DNA of 6,910 bases. It comes from Nitriliruptoraceae bacterium (lineage in GTDB: Bacteria > Actinomycetota > Nitriliruptoria > Nitriliruptorales > Nitriliruptoraceae). The notes under the pieces are model-generated. The model searched no databases, was not told where the DNA came from, and saw nothing but the letters and a program-made list of their open reading frames with translations. Every line of letters starts with the position of its first letter. The stretch's first letter is position 1. The stretch is taken from assembly GCA_007120565.1 (NCBI GenBank), contig SKNK01000269.1, forward strand, positions 1 through 6,910. The letters are read 5' to 3'. Made by a program: the position numbers and the translations under genes. Of this stretch, positions 1 to 6,317 are shown one piece after another.

Positions 1-1
1 C

Positions 2-1129
2 CCGTGGGATCTGACCCGTACGCCGGGTGGAAGCAGCGGCGGTGACGCCGCCCTCGTGGCAGCCGCAGGGATCCCGCTGAGCCTCGGCGCGGACTTCGGA
101 GGCAGTCTCCGTATCCCGGCCGCCTGGTGCGGGGTGAGCACGCTGGTGCCAACGATCCCGCGTCTCCCCATCGATCGACCGCCCATCCGCACCGGCGCAA
201 GTCTGGGCCTCGCGCAGGCGGGGCCCTTCGCCCGTACCACCGCCGACGTCGGGCTGGCGCTGCGCGTGATGATCGATGCGCTCGTGGACCGGCCGTCGGG
301 CTCGATCCCGCCGGTGCCATGGCGAGAGCCACCCGAGTCCGGGGTCACCGGGCTCCGTGTCGCGCTACTGCCCGAGATCGACGGCTTCGCGCCGTCGCCA
401 GCCGTCGGGCGAGCGCTCGAGGAGGCGGCTGCTTCCCTGCGCTCAGCGGGGGCGGTCGTTGAGGCCTGGGACGCGGTGCCCGATCTCGGCGAGGCGATCG
501 CGATCGGTATGCGGCTGTGGACCGCGGACGGCGGCAGCTGGCTGCGACAGATGCTCGAGGACGAGAAGCCACATCCGCTGATCAAGCAGGACGTGCAAGG
601 GGCCTCCCTGCCCAACTCCGGGGTCCGGCTGCTCACCGCGGTGCTGAGCGCGACGGGACAGCAGCGCGCCGCGAACGTCCTGCGCCACGTCCGGAAGGCA
701 TCCGCCCGCGAGCTGTCGGACATCCTTGGCGACCAACTCACCACCGCGAACACCTTCGTCACGGCCCTGAACGCCGGCGGCTACGACCTGGTGCTCTGCC
801 CGGCGACGCCGTTGCCGGCGGTCCCGCACGGCCTGGGCAAACATCTCCCCGACGCGGCCAGCCCATCGATCCTGTTCACCATCCTCGGTCTGCCTGCAGG
901 GGTCGTCCCGGTGACCTGCGTCAGGCCAAGCGAGGAGAGCGACCGTCCGGACAGCAAGGACAAGGCGATACAGGCCGCACGCACGGCTGAGCAGGGCAGC
1001 GCCGGCTTGCCGGTCGGGGTGCAGCTCGCTGGTCGCCACTGGCGGGAGGACCTGGTCCTGGCGGCGATGCAGGCGGTCGAGACCGAGGCCTCGAGACACC
1101 CCGGCTACCCCAGCTTGCCGCCGCTATGA
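2..1129 (+). CDS. Amidase-signature family hydrolase, FAAH-like, 5' end cut by window edge
   Basis: The reading frame is open from base 2, so the gene starts outside the window; 375 residues are visible. The first visible residues include PGGSSGGDAA, the glycine/serine core of amidase-signature enzymes, followed by GADFGGSLRIPA. By family analogy the first Ser of GGSSGG (codon 32-34) is the cis-serine and the Ser of FGGS (codon 104-106) is the nucleophile. They are 24 residues apart, as in fatty acid amide hydrolase (Ser217/Ser241). The catalytic Lys lies upstream and is not visible. The C-terminal part (LGLPAGVVPVT, an acidic/basic insert, then GLPVGVQLAGRHWRED) resembles the FAAH-type branch more than GatA. 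The family hydrolyses C-N amide (sometimes ester) bonds; no signal peptide can be judged. The substrate is unknown. The loop before the nucleophile reads GADF where GSDT or GTDI is usual. It ends 80 bases before the next gene on the same strand. Family certain, substrate class inferred. Confidence 0.93.
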   Translation, partial: PWDLTRTPGGSSGGDAALVAAAGIPLSLGADFGGSLRIPAAWCGVSTLVPTIPRLPIDRPPIRTGASLGLAQAGPFARTTADVGLALRVMIDALVDRPSGSIPPVPWREPPESGVTGLRVALLPEIDGFAPSPAVGRALEEAAASLRSAGAVVEAWDAVPDLGEAIAIGMRLWTADGGSWLRQMLEDEKPHPLIKQDVQGASLPNSGVRLLTAVLSATGQQRAANVLRHVRKASARELSDILGDQLTTANTFVTALNAGGYDLVLCPATPLPAVPHGLGKHLPDAASPSILFTILGLPAGVVPVTCVRPSEESDRPDSKDKAIQAARTAEQGSAGLPVGVQLAGRHWREDLVLAAMQAVETEASRHPGYPSLPPL

Positions 1130-1198
1130 CCACGCCCTGCCCGCTCGCCGAACGCGCGCCTCGGGCTGCCTGACCGGCGCTGACACCTCACCTGAACG

Positions 1199-1204
1199 AA
1201 GGAG
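1199..1204 (+). promoter_or_regulatory. Ribosome binding site of the eight-helix membrane protein gene
   Basis: AAGGAG lies five bases before the ATG at 1210. It supports this start over any in-frame codon further downstream. Confidence 0.75.
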
Positions 1205-1209
1205 CGACC

Positions 1210-2076
1210 ATGACCAACACGACGACAGCGATCCCACGTTGGCGGCTCATCACCTTCTGGTTGTTGATGGTGCTGCTGCTGTTCCTCCACCTCGGGGAAC
1301 GCCCTGAGCAGCTCAGCTTCGTCGCGACGGCCTTCGGTGGCTTCCCCGAGGGCTCCGGTGCGACCCACGAGATCCACTGGTTCGCCCAGGGCGTCTTCGC
1401 CTGGGTCATCCTCGCCGCGGTTGTCGCGCAGGTGCGCCGCCCGGCGATGCGGGTCGGCGCCGCCTGGGTCTACGGAGCCGGGACGGTGTTGACGTTCGCG
1501 ATGGTGCTGGCCTTCGCCGACCTACCGAACGAGGTGGTCCCGATCGTCATAGCCGCCACCGTGATCGCCACGATCGCCTTCATCGCCCATCCCTCCTCGT
1601 GGCGAGCCAAGCTCGCGTCGGTCGCAGCTCCGAGCCCAGGCCTGTTCCTCCTCGTCGCTGTGGCAGCCGTGCCGCTGGTGGTCTACGCGGTCGGACAGCT
1701 CAACATCCACACCAGTAGCGGCATGCACGACGAGCACTACGAGTTCGGCCACTGGGTCGTGATGGCCGCCTACGCGCTGCTCGTGCTGGTCCTTGGCGCG
1801 ACCGCCGCCTGGAGGGTGTCGGGCTGGCGGTTCCCGCTGTGGGTAGCCGGTCTCATGGCCGCAGCGCTGGGGGTGGGGTCGCTCGGCATCACCGCGGTGT
1901 CGCAACTCCCCACCGCATGGGCGGTACTCGCCGTCGTGTGGGGAACCGTCTTCATCAGCGTCGGAGAACGCGGGAGGCGGACGCACCTGAGCGATCCTCG
2001 AGCTCCCGAGATCCCGACGGTGAGACAGCGCGACAGCGACTCCCCTGCCGGTGAACCGGCAACAGGCCCAGGGTGA
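1210..2076 (+). CDS. Uncharacterised polytopic membrane protein with exported histidine clusters
   Basis: I do not recognise this 288-residue protein as a named family. Hydrophobic segments suggest about eight transmembrane helices: residues ~12-28, 57-75, 83-102, 107-127, 143-163, 182-200, 207-228 and 235-252. A charged, Pro/Asp/Arg-rich tail runs from ~253. The basic N-terminus (R10, R12) and the RGRR stretch after the last helix place both ends in the cytoplasm. On that topology two histidine clusters fall on the outer face: H53/H56 in THEIHW between helices 1 and 2, and H167, H173, H176 and H181 in the loop before helix 6 (NIHTSSGMHDEHYEFGHW). Acidic residues sit among them. Such clusters can bind metal or heme; this is inference. 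ATG has a good ribosome binding site. The next gene is convergent and encodes a cupredoxin-like membrane protein, which fits a metal-related role but does not prove it. It might be co-transcribed with the upstream amidase gene. Confidence 0.85.
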   Translation: MTNTTTAIPRWRLITFWLLMVLLLFLHLGERPEQLSFVATAFGGFPEGSGATHEIHWFAQGVFAWVILAAVVAQVRRPAMRVGAAWVYGAGTVLTFAMVLAFADLPNEVVPIVIAATVIATIAFIAHPSSWRAKLASVAAPSPGLFLLVAVAAVPLVVYAVGQLNIHTSSGMHDEHYEFGHWVVMAAYALLVLVLGATAAWRVSGWRFPLWVAGLMAAALGVGSLGITAVSQLPTAWAVLAVVWGTVFISVGERGRRTHLSDPRAPEIPTVRQRDSDSPAGEPATGPG

Positions 2077-2082
2077 CGACGA

Positions 2083-2118
2083 CCCGCCCCGGTGGAACCG
2101 CACGTTCACCGGGACGGG
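2083..2118. terminator. Hairpin between convergent genes, candidate bidirectional terminator
   Basis: Bases 2083-2094 pair with 2107-2118 in a 12-base-pair GC-rich stem with one C/A mismatch (2087/2114); inner bases can extend it slightly. It lies 6 bases after the stop of the membrane protein gene and 50 bases from the stop of the opposing gene. There is no clear T-run on either side, so intrinsic termination is likely but not certain. The right arm (gggacggg, 2111-2118) can instead pair with cccgtccc at 2150-2157. Confidence 0.6.
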
Positions 2119-2168
2119 CGCGGGATGAGGCGACCTCGGGCGCGAAGGTCCCGTCCCCATAGCGGGCG

Positions 2169-2921
2169 TCACTCGACCTCGAGGATCGCCGTCATGTGCT
2201 CGTGACCAGGGATGTCACAGATCACGTCATAGGCGCCGGCCGGCAGATCGATCGGCACACGCACGCCGACCGCAGCGGGCAACTCGACGTCGATGTCGGT
2301 GTCGACGACCGTGAACGTGTGACGGAACAGATCGGTGTTGTCGACGTAGAGCGTGTCGCCGGACGCGACCGCGATCGTGTCCGCGAAGTACGAGTCGGCG
2401 ATGACCGTCGTGACGTCGTCGGCTCGGGCGTCGTCGCCAGTGGACACGAGCATCGCGATGCTCGAGGCCGCCACGGTCAGACACACGATGCCTACCGCCG
2501 CCACCGCGAGCCTCCGGGCTCCGGTTGGCGAGGCCTTCCGCCATGCGCCGACGGCAGCGATGACCGCAAGGAGTCTCCCGACGGTGCCGACGACGGCGTG
2601 GGTGAAGTCAACCGCCGACTCTGGGTGTCCGAGGTGCGACGCGGCGAACGGTGCGGAACCGATGAGGAGCAGCAGACTGGTGATCCCGAGGATCACGATC
2701 CCGACCCGTCGGGCGCGTCGCAGTACGACGAGCCCGACGATCGTCAGCACGATGCCGGCGACGAGGGGTGGGACCAGCGTCGCGATCATGCCGAGGAAGA
2801 TCGCCTCGACGGCCGCGATGATCCCCGTGAGCCAGGCGAGCAGGCGTAACCACGCCGCGCCCTCGGGCGTGGGATCCAGTTGGGAGGGGAGAGGTTCGGT
2901 GTTCGGCAGTGTGGTTGACAT
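2169..2921 (-). CDS. Membrane-anchored cupredoxin-like protein
   Basis: This 250-residue protein has about five transmembrane helices (~25-48, 51-67, 73-91, 107-126, 138-159). Basic loops RRARR (69-72) and WRKASPTGARR (127-137) fall on the inner side. The N-terminus is therefore inside and the C-terminal domain outside. Residues ~165-250 look like a plastocyanin/cupredoxin fold. FRHTFTV supplies His201, and the closing strand pair ICDIPGHEHM supplies Cys235, His240 and/or His242, and Met243, matching the His-Cys-His-Met set of type 1 copper sites. The spacing Cys-x4-His-x2-Met is tighter on the Met side than the Cys-x4-His-x4-Met seen in many such domains. H96, H99 and H108 lie in or at the border of the outer loop between helices 3 and 4. 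Likely roles are electron transfer or copper handling at the outer membrane face; copper binding is inferred. A ribosome binding site precedes ATG. It lies 63 bases downstream of the histidine-rich gene on the same strand, so the two may be one transcript. Confidence 0.87.
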   Translation of the reverse strand: MSTTLPNTEPLPSQLDPTPEGAAWLRLLAWLTGIIAAVEAIFLGMIATLVPPLVAGIVLTIVGLVVLRRARRVGIVILGITSLLLLIGSAPFAASHLGHPESAVDFTHAVVGTVGRLLAVIAAVGAWRKASPTGARRLAVAAVGIVCLTVAASSIAMLVSTGDDARADDVTTVIADSYFADTIAVASGDTLYVDNTDLFRHTFTVVDTDIDVELPAAVGVRVPIDLPAGAYDVICDIPGHEHMTAILEVE

Positions 2922-2928
2922 CAGGTCG

Positions 2929-2933
2929 CTCCT
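2929..2933 (-). promoter_or_regulatory. Ribosome binding site of the cupredoxin-like gene
   Basis: AGGAG on the minus strand stands seven bases before the ATG at 2921-2919 and fixes this start. The nine bases GGAGCGACC here are the same as those in front of the convergent membrane protein gene. Confidence 0.72.
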
Positions 2934-2940
2934 GTGAGCG

Positions 2941-2976
2941 CACGGGACCCGGGAGTCGCCTCACGCGGGCCCCGTG
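2941..2976 (-). other. Intergenic hairpin between the histidine-rich and cupredoxin genes
   Basis: Bases 2941-2951 and 2966-2976 form an 11-base-pair inverted repeat with one mismatch around a 14-base loop. It starts 8 bases after the stop of the histidine-rich gene and ends 7 bases before the ribosome binding site of the cupredoxin gene. No T-run follows on the minus strand. It could be a weak terminator, an attenuator or a processing/stability element that sets different expression for two linked genes. Confidence 0.5.
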
Positions 2977-2984
2977 ACGTGCGG

Positions 2985-3377
2985 TCAGTTGTCCAGTCCG
3001 AGTGCCTCGCGGACCATCGCGATGTAGGCGTCAACCTCCTCGCCACAGCGGAAGGGCACGACCAGGTGGCCGGCATGAGCGAGCGCCCGTCCGGCCCGCC
3101 CGGTGTGGACGGTCGAGTGGTGGTTGTTCATGGGCAGGGCCTCAGCGCCAGCCAGATCCACGCACCGCACGTAGCCGATCGCGAACGAGGGCGGACCTTC
3201 CTCCCCGGGGTTCGCGACTGTGTCAGCGTGGAGGAGCAGCGCATGCGCATGGGGCAGGCTGAAGTCCGGATGGCTGTCCGCGTCGGCCGCGGCAGGTAGC
3301 ACGGCGAGCAGCAGCAAGGCCGCGATCACGGCTGCCAGCCCTCGGATGGTCGCTCGTTCGGTGGTTTGTGTTGTCAT
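2985..3377 (-). CDS. Small exported histidine-rich protein, unknown function
   Basis: I do not recognise this 130-residue protein. Residues 1-33 form a signal peptide: a threonine-rich start with R8 and R12, a hydrophobic core at ~14-29, and a likely cut after Ala33 in AADA-DSHP. The mature part of about 97 residues has nine histidines (H36, H43, H45, H50, H86, H87, H91, H101, H104), grouped in PHAHALLLH, NNHHSTVH and AHAGH. It has just two cysteines (C72, C111), which could form a disulfide once exported. The start at 3377 is chosen because GAGGAG lies 8 bases before it and a signal peptide begins there. The frame is open to a possible start at 3497, but the added 40 residues are low-complexity and would bury the signal peptide. 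Metal or heme binding at the cell surface is an inference from composition and from the neighbouring cupredoxin gene. It diverges from the histidine kinase gene. Confidence 0.85.
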   Translation of the reverse strand: MTTQTTERATIRGLAAVIAALLLLAVLPAAADADSHPDFSLPHAHALLLHADTVANPGEEGPPSFAIGYVRCVDLAGAEALPMNNHHSTVHTGRAGRALAHAGHLVVPFRCGEEVDAYIAMVREALGLDN

Positions 3378-3385
3378 CTTCTGGT

Positions 3386-3391
3386 CTCCTC
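3386..3391 (-). promoter_or_regulatory. Ribosome binding site that decides the start of the histidine-rich gene
   Basis: GAGGAG on the minus strand is 8 bases before the ATG at 3377-3375. It favours this start over the in-frame upstream start at 3497. Confidence 0.75.
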
Positions 3392-3422
3392 GGTCGGTCC
3401 CCGGAGCTGTCGGGACGAACGG

Positions 3423-3435
3423 GTCGATGCTCGAC
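3423..3435. promoter_or_regulatory. Short dyad in the divergent promoter region
   Basis: GTCGA-TGC-TCGAC is a perfect inverted repeat with 5-base arms, 46 bases upstream of the start of the histidine-rich gene. It could be an operator, but five-base arms can arise by chance in GC-rich DNA. Confidence 0.3.
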
Positions 3436-3499
3436 GACGTCTGTCCAGGCGACGAGGGAGGTGGCTGGCGAACCGTGGTGGTGCCCTTGCCGTGCATGA

Positions 3500-3542
3500 G
3501 GTAGGGCTAGCCGCACCCCCTCGGTGGGGTAGAGCCACTACC
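3500..3542. promoter_or_regulatory. Candidate operator: dyad plus related half-repeat upstream of the kinase gene
   Basis: GGTAG-AGCCA-CTACC at 3528-3542 is a perfect dyad 31 bases before the kinase ATG. A related element, GGTAGGGCTAGCC, starts 28 bases earlier at 3500 and contains the palindrome GGCTAGCC (3505-3512). The region also serves as the upstream region of the divergent histidine-rich gene. GCCACTAC from the dyad recurs in front of the response regulator gene. NarL/LuxR-type regulators often bind short dyads; binding here is inferred. No convincing -10/-35 pair was found for the kinase. Confidence 0.4.
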
Positions 3543-3573
3543 GCTCCGGGTTCCCATCGGCGAGACTGAGGCC

Positions 3574-5664
3574 ATGGAGTCAGTGGACGGTCCGGTGCGG
3601 GCGAGCCGGTGGGTCAACGTCGCCACGGTGGGCGCCACCGCCCTCATCGTCGGGGCGGCTGCGGCCATGCTCCTGCGAGGCCGGTCCTTGGAGGTCCTGT
3701 ACGTCCGCTGGATCATCCACGTCGGGCCGGTCGGCATGGCGTTCGCGTGGCTCGGGTGGGCCATCCTGCGTCGCTGGTCCCGTCATGGGCTCGGCGTCGT
3801 GTTCCTCTCCTCTGGTCTGGTGGCCGCCGTGCACGTCGGGGCACTGTCCTTCGCGGACGCGCGGTACGTCGCCGGTGGGGTCGGTGGTGAGGCAGCGCTT
3901 CGGTTCACCCCTGCTGACGTCCCGCTCACGGTCTCCATCCCCTACTGGCTGAGCTCCTGGCTGTGGCTCTTGGTGGCGGCGACGTCGATCGTTCTGGTCC
4001 TCCTACTGTTCCCCGACGGTCACCTCCCGAGCCCCCGGTGGTGGCCGGTCGTCGCGGTCGCCGTCCTCGGGACGGTCTTCCTCGTCGCCGGCTACATGGT
4101 GTGGACCTGGCCGGGGTCGCCGCACGAACGGGTGATCAACGAGCAACCGGACGGGGTCCCGATCGTGTCACCGTTGATCAACACGGGGTGGATCCTGACC
4201 CTGATCGCGCTGATCGCCGCGATCGTCTCCCTGGGCGTCCGGCTCCGCGCCGCAGACCTCGAGCAGCGCCGTCAGCTGCGTCCCGTCGTCCTGTCGGGTG
4301 CGCTACTTGGGGTCGTCACGGTCGTCCTGTTCCCTTGGCAGGACGTGTGGATCCCGACGGTCCTCGTTGCGATCGCTGCGTTCGTCGCCTCCTACGCCTT
4401 CTCCCTCTTGCGGTTCCGGCTCCACGACATCGACGTCGTGATCAGCCGGACCGTCGTCGGCTCCGTACTGGCGGCCCTGGTCATGGCCGTCTACCTCGTG
4501 GTCGTGGTCGGGATCGGCAACCTGATCGGTCGGGCCGGCGACCATCCACTGCTGCCCCTGATCGCGGTCGGGCTGGTCGCGGTGTTGTTCGAACCGGCAC
4601 GACGCCGGGTCCGACGGATCGTCGATCGGGTCCTCTATGGCCGTGATGCGGATGCCTACGAGCTGCTCCGTGAGTTCGCGGAGGAGCTCCGTAGGTCAGG
4701 TGGTGTCGCGCCGGTGACCGAGCACGTCGCGCAGTTGCTCGTCCGCGGGACCGGCGCCAACGGCGCCCGCATCCTGGTCGCGGAAGACACGGAGCCGAGG
4801 CAACTGGCGGCGGCAGGAGACTGCGTGGACCAGCCGCTCCTGCGGGTCCCGGTTGTTCACGACGGGGAGGCGCTCGGCGAGGTGCAGCTGTACGGCCGCG
4901 CGGACCTGGCACCCGACGCACCAACACTCCTCGACCACGTAGCAGGCACGCTCGGGCCGGTCCTGCGGAACGCGCTGCTCACCGAGGAGCTGCGGGCCCA
5001 GATCGATGAGCTGCGACACTCACGCCAACGCCTGGTCGAGGCCCAGGACAGCGCCCGACGCGACCTGGAGCGAGATCTGCATGATGGCGCCCAGTCTCGC
5101 CTGGTGGCGTTGCGCATGCAGATGGGTCTGGCCGCTGCCGAAGCTCATGCGATGTCCGAGGATCCCGAGGGCGGCCACCTTGGCGAGGTGCTGAGCCGAC
5201 TGGGCGACGAGGTGGACGCCACGATCCGTTCCCTCCGGGATCTGTCACACGGGCTCCACCCACCGGTGCTCCAGAGCGACGGGATCGCTGCAGCCCTGCG
5301 GTCGGCGACCCGGACCCTGCCGCTCGCCGTCGAGGTGCAGGCCACCGATCTCGGCCGCTTCGCTCCATCGGTGGAGGCCGCGGTGTACTTCGCCTGCTTG
5401 GAGGCCACCAACAACGCCACCCGACACGGTGATGCCGGCCACGTCAAGATCGAACTGCGTCGAGATGACGGTGTTCTGCACTTCGAAGTGGAGGATGACG
5501 GCGTGGGCTTCGAACGGGAGCACGTGACGCGCGGCCAAGGACTGTCGAACCTCGAGGACCGGGTCGGCGCGTTGGGGGGCGACCTCTCCATCAGTTCGTC
5601 GCTCGGGCAGGGCACCCGGGTGGTCGGCAGGTTGCCCGTTCAGCCGTTGGTCTCTGAGAGGTAG
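3574..5664 (+). CDS. Multi-pass membrane sensor histidine kinase (GAF-like, HisKA_3, HATPase_c)
   Basis: The 696-residue protein begins with about ten hydrophobic helices (~17-35, 47-66, 73-93, 127-147, 158-178, 205-222, 237-255, 260-279, 298-316, 324-341). HDIDVVISRTVVGS at ~284-297, followed by a basic stretch and VDRVLYGR, is typical of a large actinobacterial kinase group. A GAF-like cytosolic region follows (~363-470), then a short coiled stretch, then the dimerisation helix with ERDLHDGAQ, where His503 is the likely phosphorylated residue. The ATPase domain shows the N-box EATNNATRHG (~610-619), DDGVGF (641-646) and GQGLSNLEDRV (655-664), so it looks catalytically intact. It autophosphorylates and presumably passes phosphate to the regulator encoded next to it. 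The signal is unknown; the many helices suggest a membrane or envelope cue. GAGG is only two bases from ATG, so the start is less sure than the frame. Its 3' end overlaps the regulator gene. Confidence 0.93.
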   Translation: MESVDGPVRASRWVNVATVGATALIVGAAAAMLLRGRSLEVLYVRWIIHVGPVGMAFAWLGWAILRRWSRHGLGVVFLSSGLVAAVHVGALSFADARYVAGGVGGEAALRFTPADVPLTVSIPYWLSSWLWLLVAATSIVLVLLLFPDGHLPSPRWWPVVAVAVLGTVFLVAGYMVWTWPGSPHERVINEQPDGVPIVSPLINTGWILTLIALIAAIVSLGVRLRAADLEQRRQLRPVVLSGALLGVVTVVLFPWQDVWIPTVLVAIAAFVASYAFSLLRFRLHDIDVVISRTVVGSVLAALVMAVYLVVVVGIGNLIGRAGDHPLLPLIAVGLVAVLFEPARRRVRRIVDRVLYGRDADAYELLREFAEELRRSGGVAPVTEHVAQLLVRGTGANGARILVAEDTEPRQLAAAGDCVDQPLLRVPVVHDGEALGEVQLYGRADLAPDAPTLLDHVAGTLGPVLRNALLTEELRAQIDELRHSRQRLVEAQDSARRDLERDLHDGAQSRLVALRMQMGLAAAEAHAMSEDPEGGHLGEVLSRLGDEVDATIRSLRDLSHGLHPPVLQSDGIAAALRSATRTLPLAVEVQATDLGRFAPSVEAAVYFACLEATNNATRHGDAGHVKIELRRDDGVLHFEVEDDGVGFEREHVTRGQGLSNLEDRVGALGGDLSISSSLGQGTRVVGRLPVQPLVSER
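5640..5664. other. 25-base convergent overlap of the kinase and regulator coding ends
   Basis: The kinase stop TAG is at 5662-5664 on the plus strand, and the regulator stop TGA reads from 5642 to 5640 on the minus strand. The last eight kinase codons (through its stop) and the last eight regulator codons share the same DNA, and any read-through transcripts would be complementary here. No terminator fits between the two genes. Confidence 0.9.
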
Positions 5665-6311
5665 AGCAGGACCGCTCTGACCCGGCGGTGTACCTCGCTG
5701 TCGTCGGCTGGGAGGTCGAGCTTCGTCAGGATGCTCGTGATGTGCTTCTCGACGGCGCGGTCCGAGAGCGAGAGCTCGGTGGCGATCGCGCGGTTCGAGC
5801 CACCCTGCGCGACCAGCCCGAGGATCTCTGACTCTCGCTCGGTCAGGCGGTCGAGGAGCGACGTGGCGCGCCGTCGGCGAGCGGCGACCAACACATCGAT
5901 CACCTGAGGGTCCAGGACCGAACCCCCCTCCACGGTCTCCGCGATCGCGTGCTTGAGCTGGCGTAGGTCGCCGACACGCTCCTTGAGGAGGTACGCACGA
6001 CCCTGCGCGCCACCGTCGAACAACCGCAGCGCGTACTCGGGTTCCACGTGTTGTGACAGCACGACCACGCCGATGTCCGGCGCGAGGCGAGCCAGGTCCT
6101 CCGCCGCACGGATGCCCTCATCTGTCCCGGTCGGTGGCATGCGGATGTCGGTCAGCACCACGTCGGGTCGGTGCTCGACGATCGCCCGCTCCAGGTCGGG
6201 CAAGGTCGCGACCGCCGCTACAACGTCAAGGCCGTCATCACCGTCGAGCAGCGCCAGCAGACCCTCACGGATCAGGTAGCTGTCCTCGGCGACGACCAGT
6301 CGGATCGGCAT
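5640..6311 (-). CDS. NarL/FixJ-family response regulator
   Basis: This 223-residue protein has a receiver domain at ~2-120: acidic pair E9/D10, phospho-acceptor Asp55 in LTDIRMP, Ser86 in VVLSQH, and Lys110 in YLLKERV. A LuxR-type helix-turn-helix follows at ~153-218 (LTERESEILGLVAQG, then NRAIATELSLSDRAVEKHITSILTKL). All key receiver residues are present, so it should be phosphorylated, dimerise and bind DNA. Its obvious partner is the HisKA_3 kinase whose 3' end overlaps it. The frame is open to 6434, but the start at 6311 gives the canonical MPIRLVVAED beginning; the extra 41 residues have no family match I know. No ribosome binding site is visible before 6311, so translation may be leaderless. 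The gene upstream on this strand (PrpD family) is 129 bases away and seems unrelated. Confidence 0.94.
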   Translation of the reverse strand: MPIRLVVAEDSYLIREGLLALLDGDDGLDVVAAVATLPDLERAIVEHRPDVVLTDIRMPPTGTDEGIRAAEDLARLAPDIGVVVLSQHVEPEYALRLFDGGAQGRAYLLKERVGDLRQLKHAIAETVEGGSVLDPQVIDVLVAARRRRATSLLDRLTERESEILGLVAQGGSNRAIATELSLSDRAVEKHITSILTKLDLPADDSEVHRRVRAVLLYLSETNG

Positions 6312-6317
6312 GACCGA

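Noticed and set aside
443..1099. Open frame of 218 codons on the minus strand inside the amidase gene
   Set aside because: It lies wholly opposite a clear amidase with intact motifs; the translation is Arg/Gln/Gly-rich with no domain, as expected for a shadow frame in GC-rich DNA.
1130..1209. A terminator or promoter between the amidase and membrane protein genes
   Set aside because: Apart from the ribosome binding site, no stable hairpin or convincing promoter boxes were seen in these 80 bases.
2196..2937. Long plus-strand frames opposite the cupredoxin gene
   Set aside because: Their translations are low-complexity (Asp/Arg/Gly-rich or Ser/Ala/Thr-rich), and the minus-strand frame has helices, a cupredoxin motif and a ribosome binding site.
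3378..3497. Upstream start of the histidine-rich gene at 3497
   Set aside because: The extra 40 residues are Pro/Thr/Ser-rich and would place a signal peptide internally; the start at 3377 has a strong ribosome binding site.
3481..3573. TTGCCG (3487-3492) as a -35 box for the kinase gene
   Set aside because: No TANNNT-like -10 box lies at 16-18 bases from it; the pairing was too weak to list.
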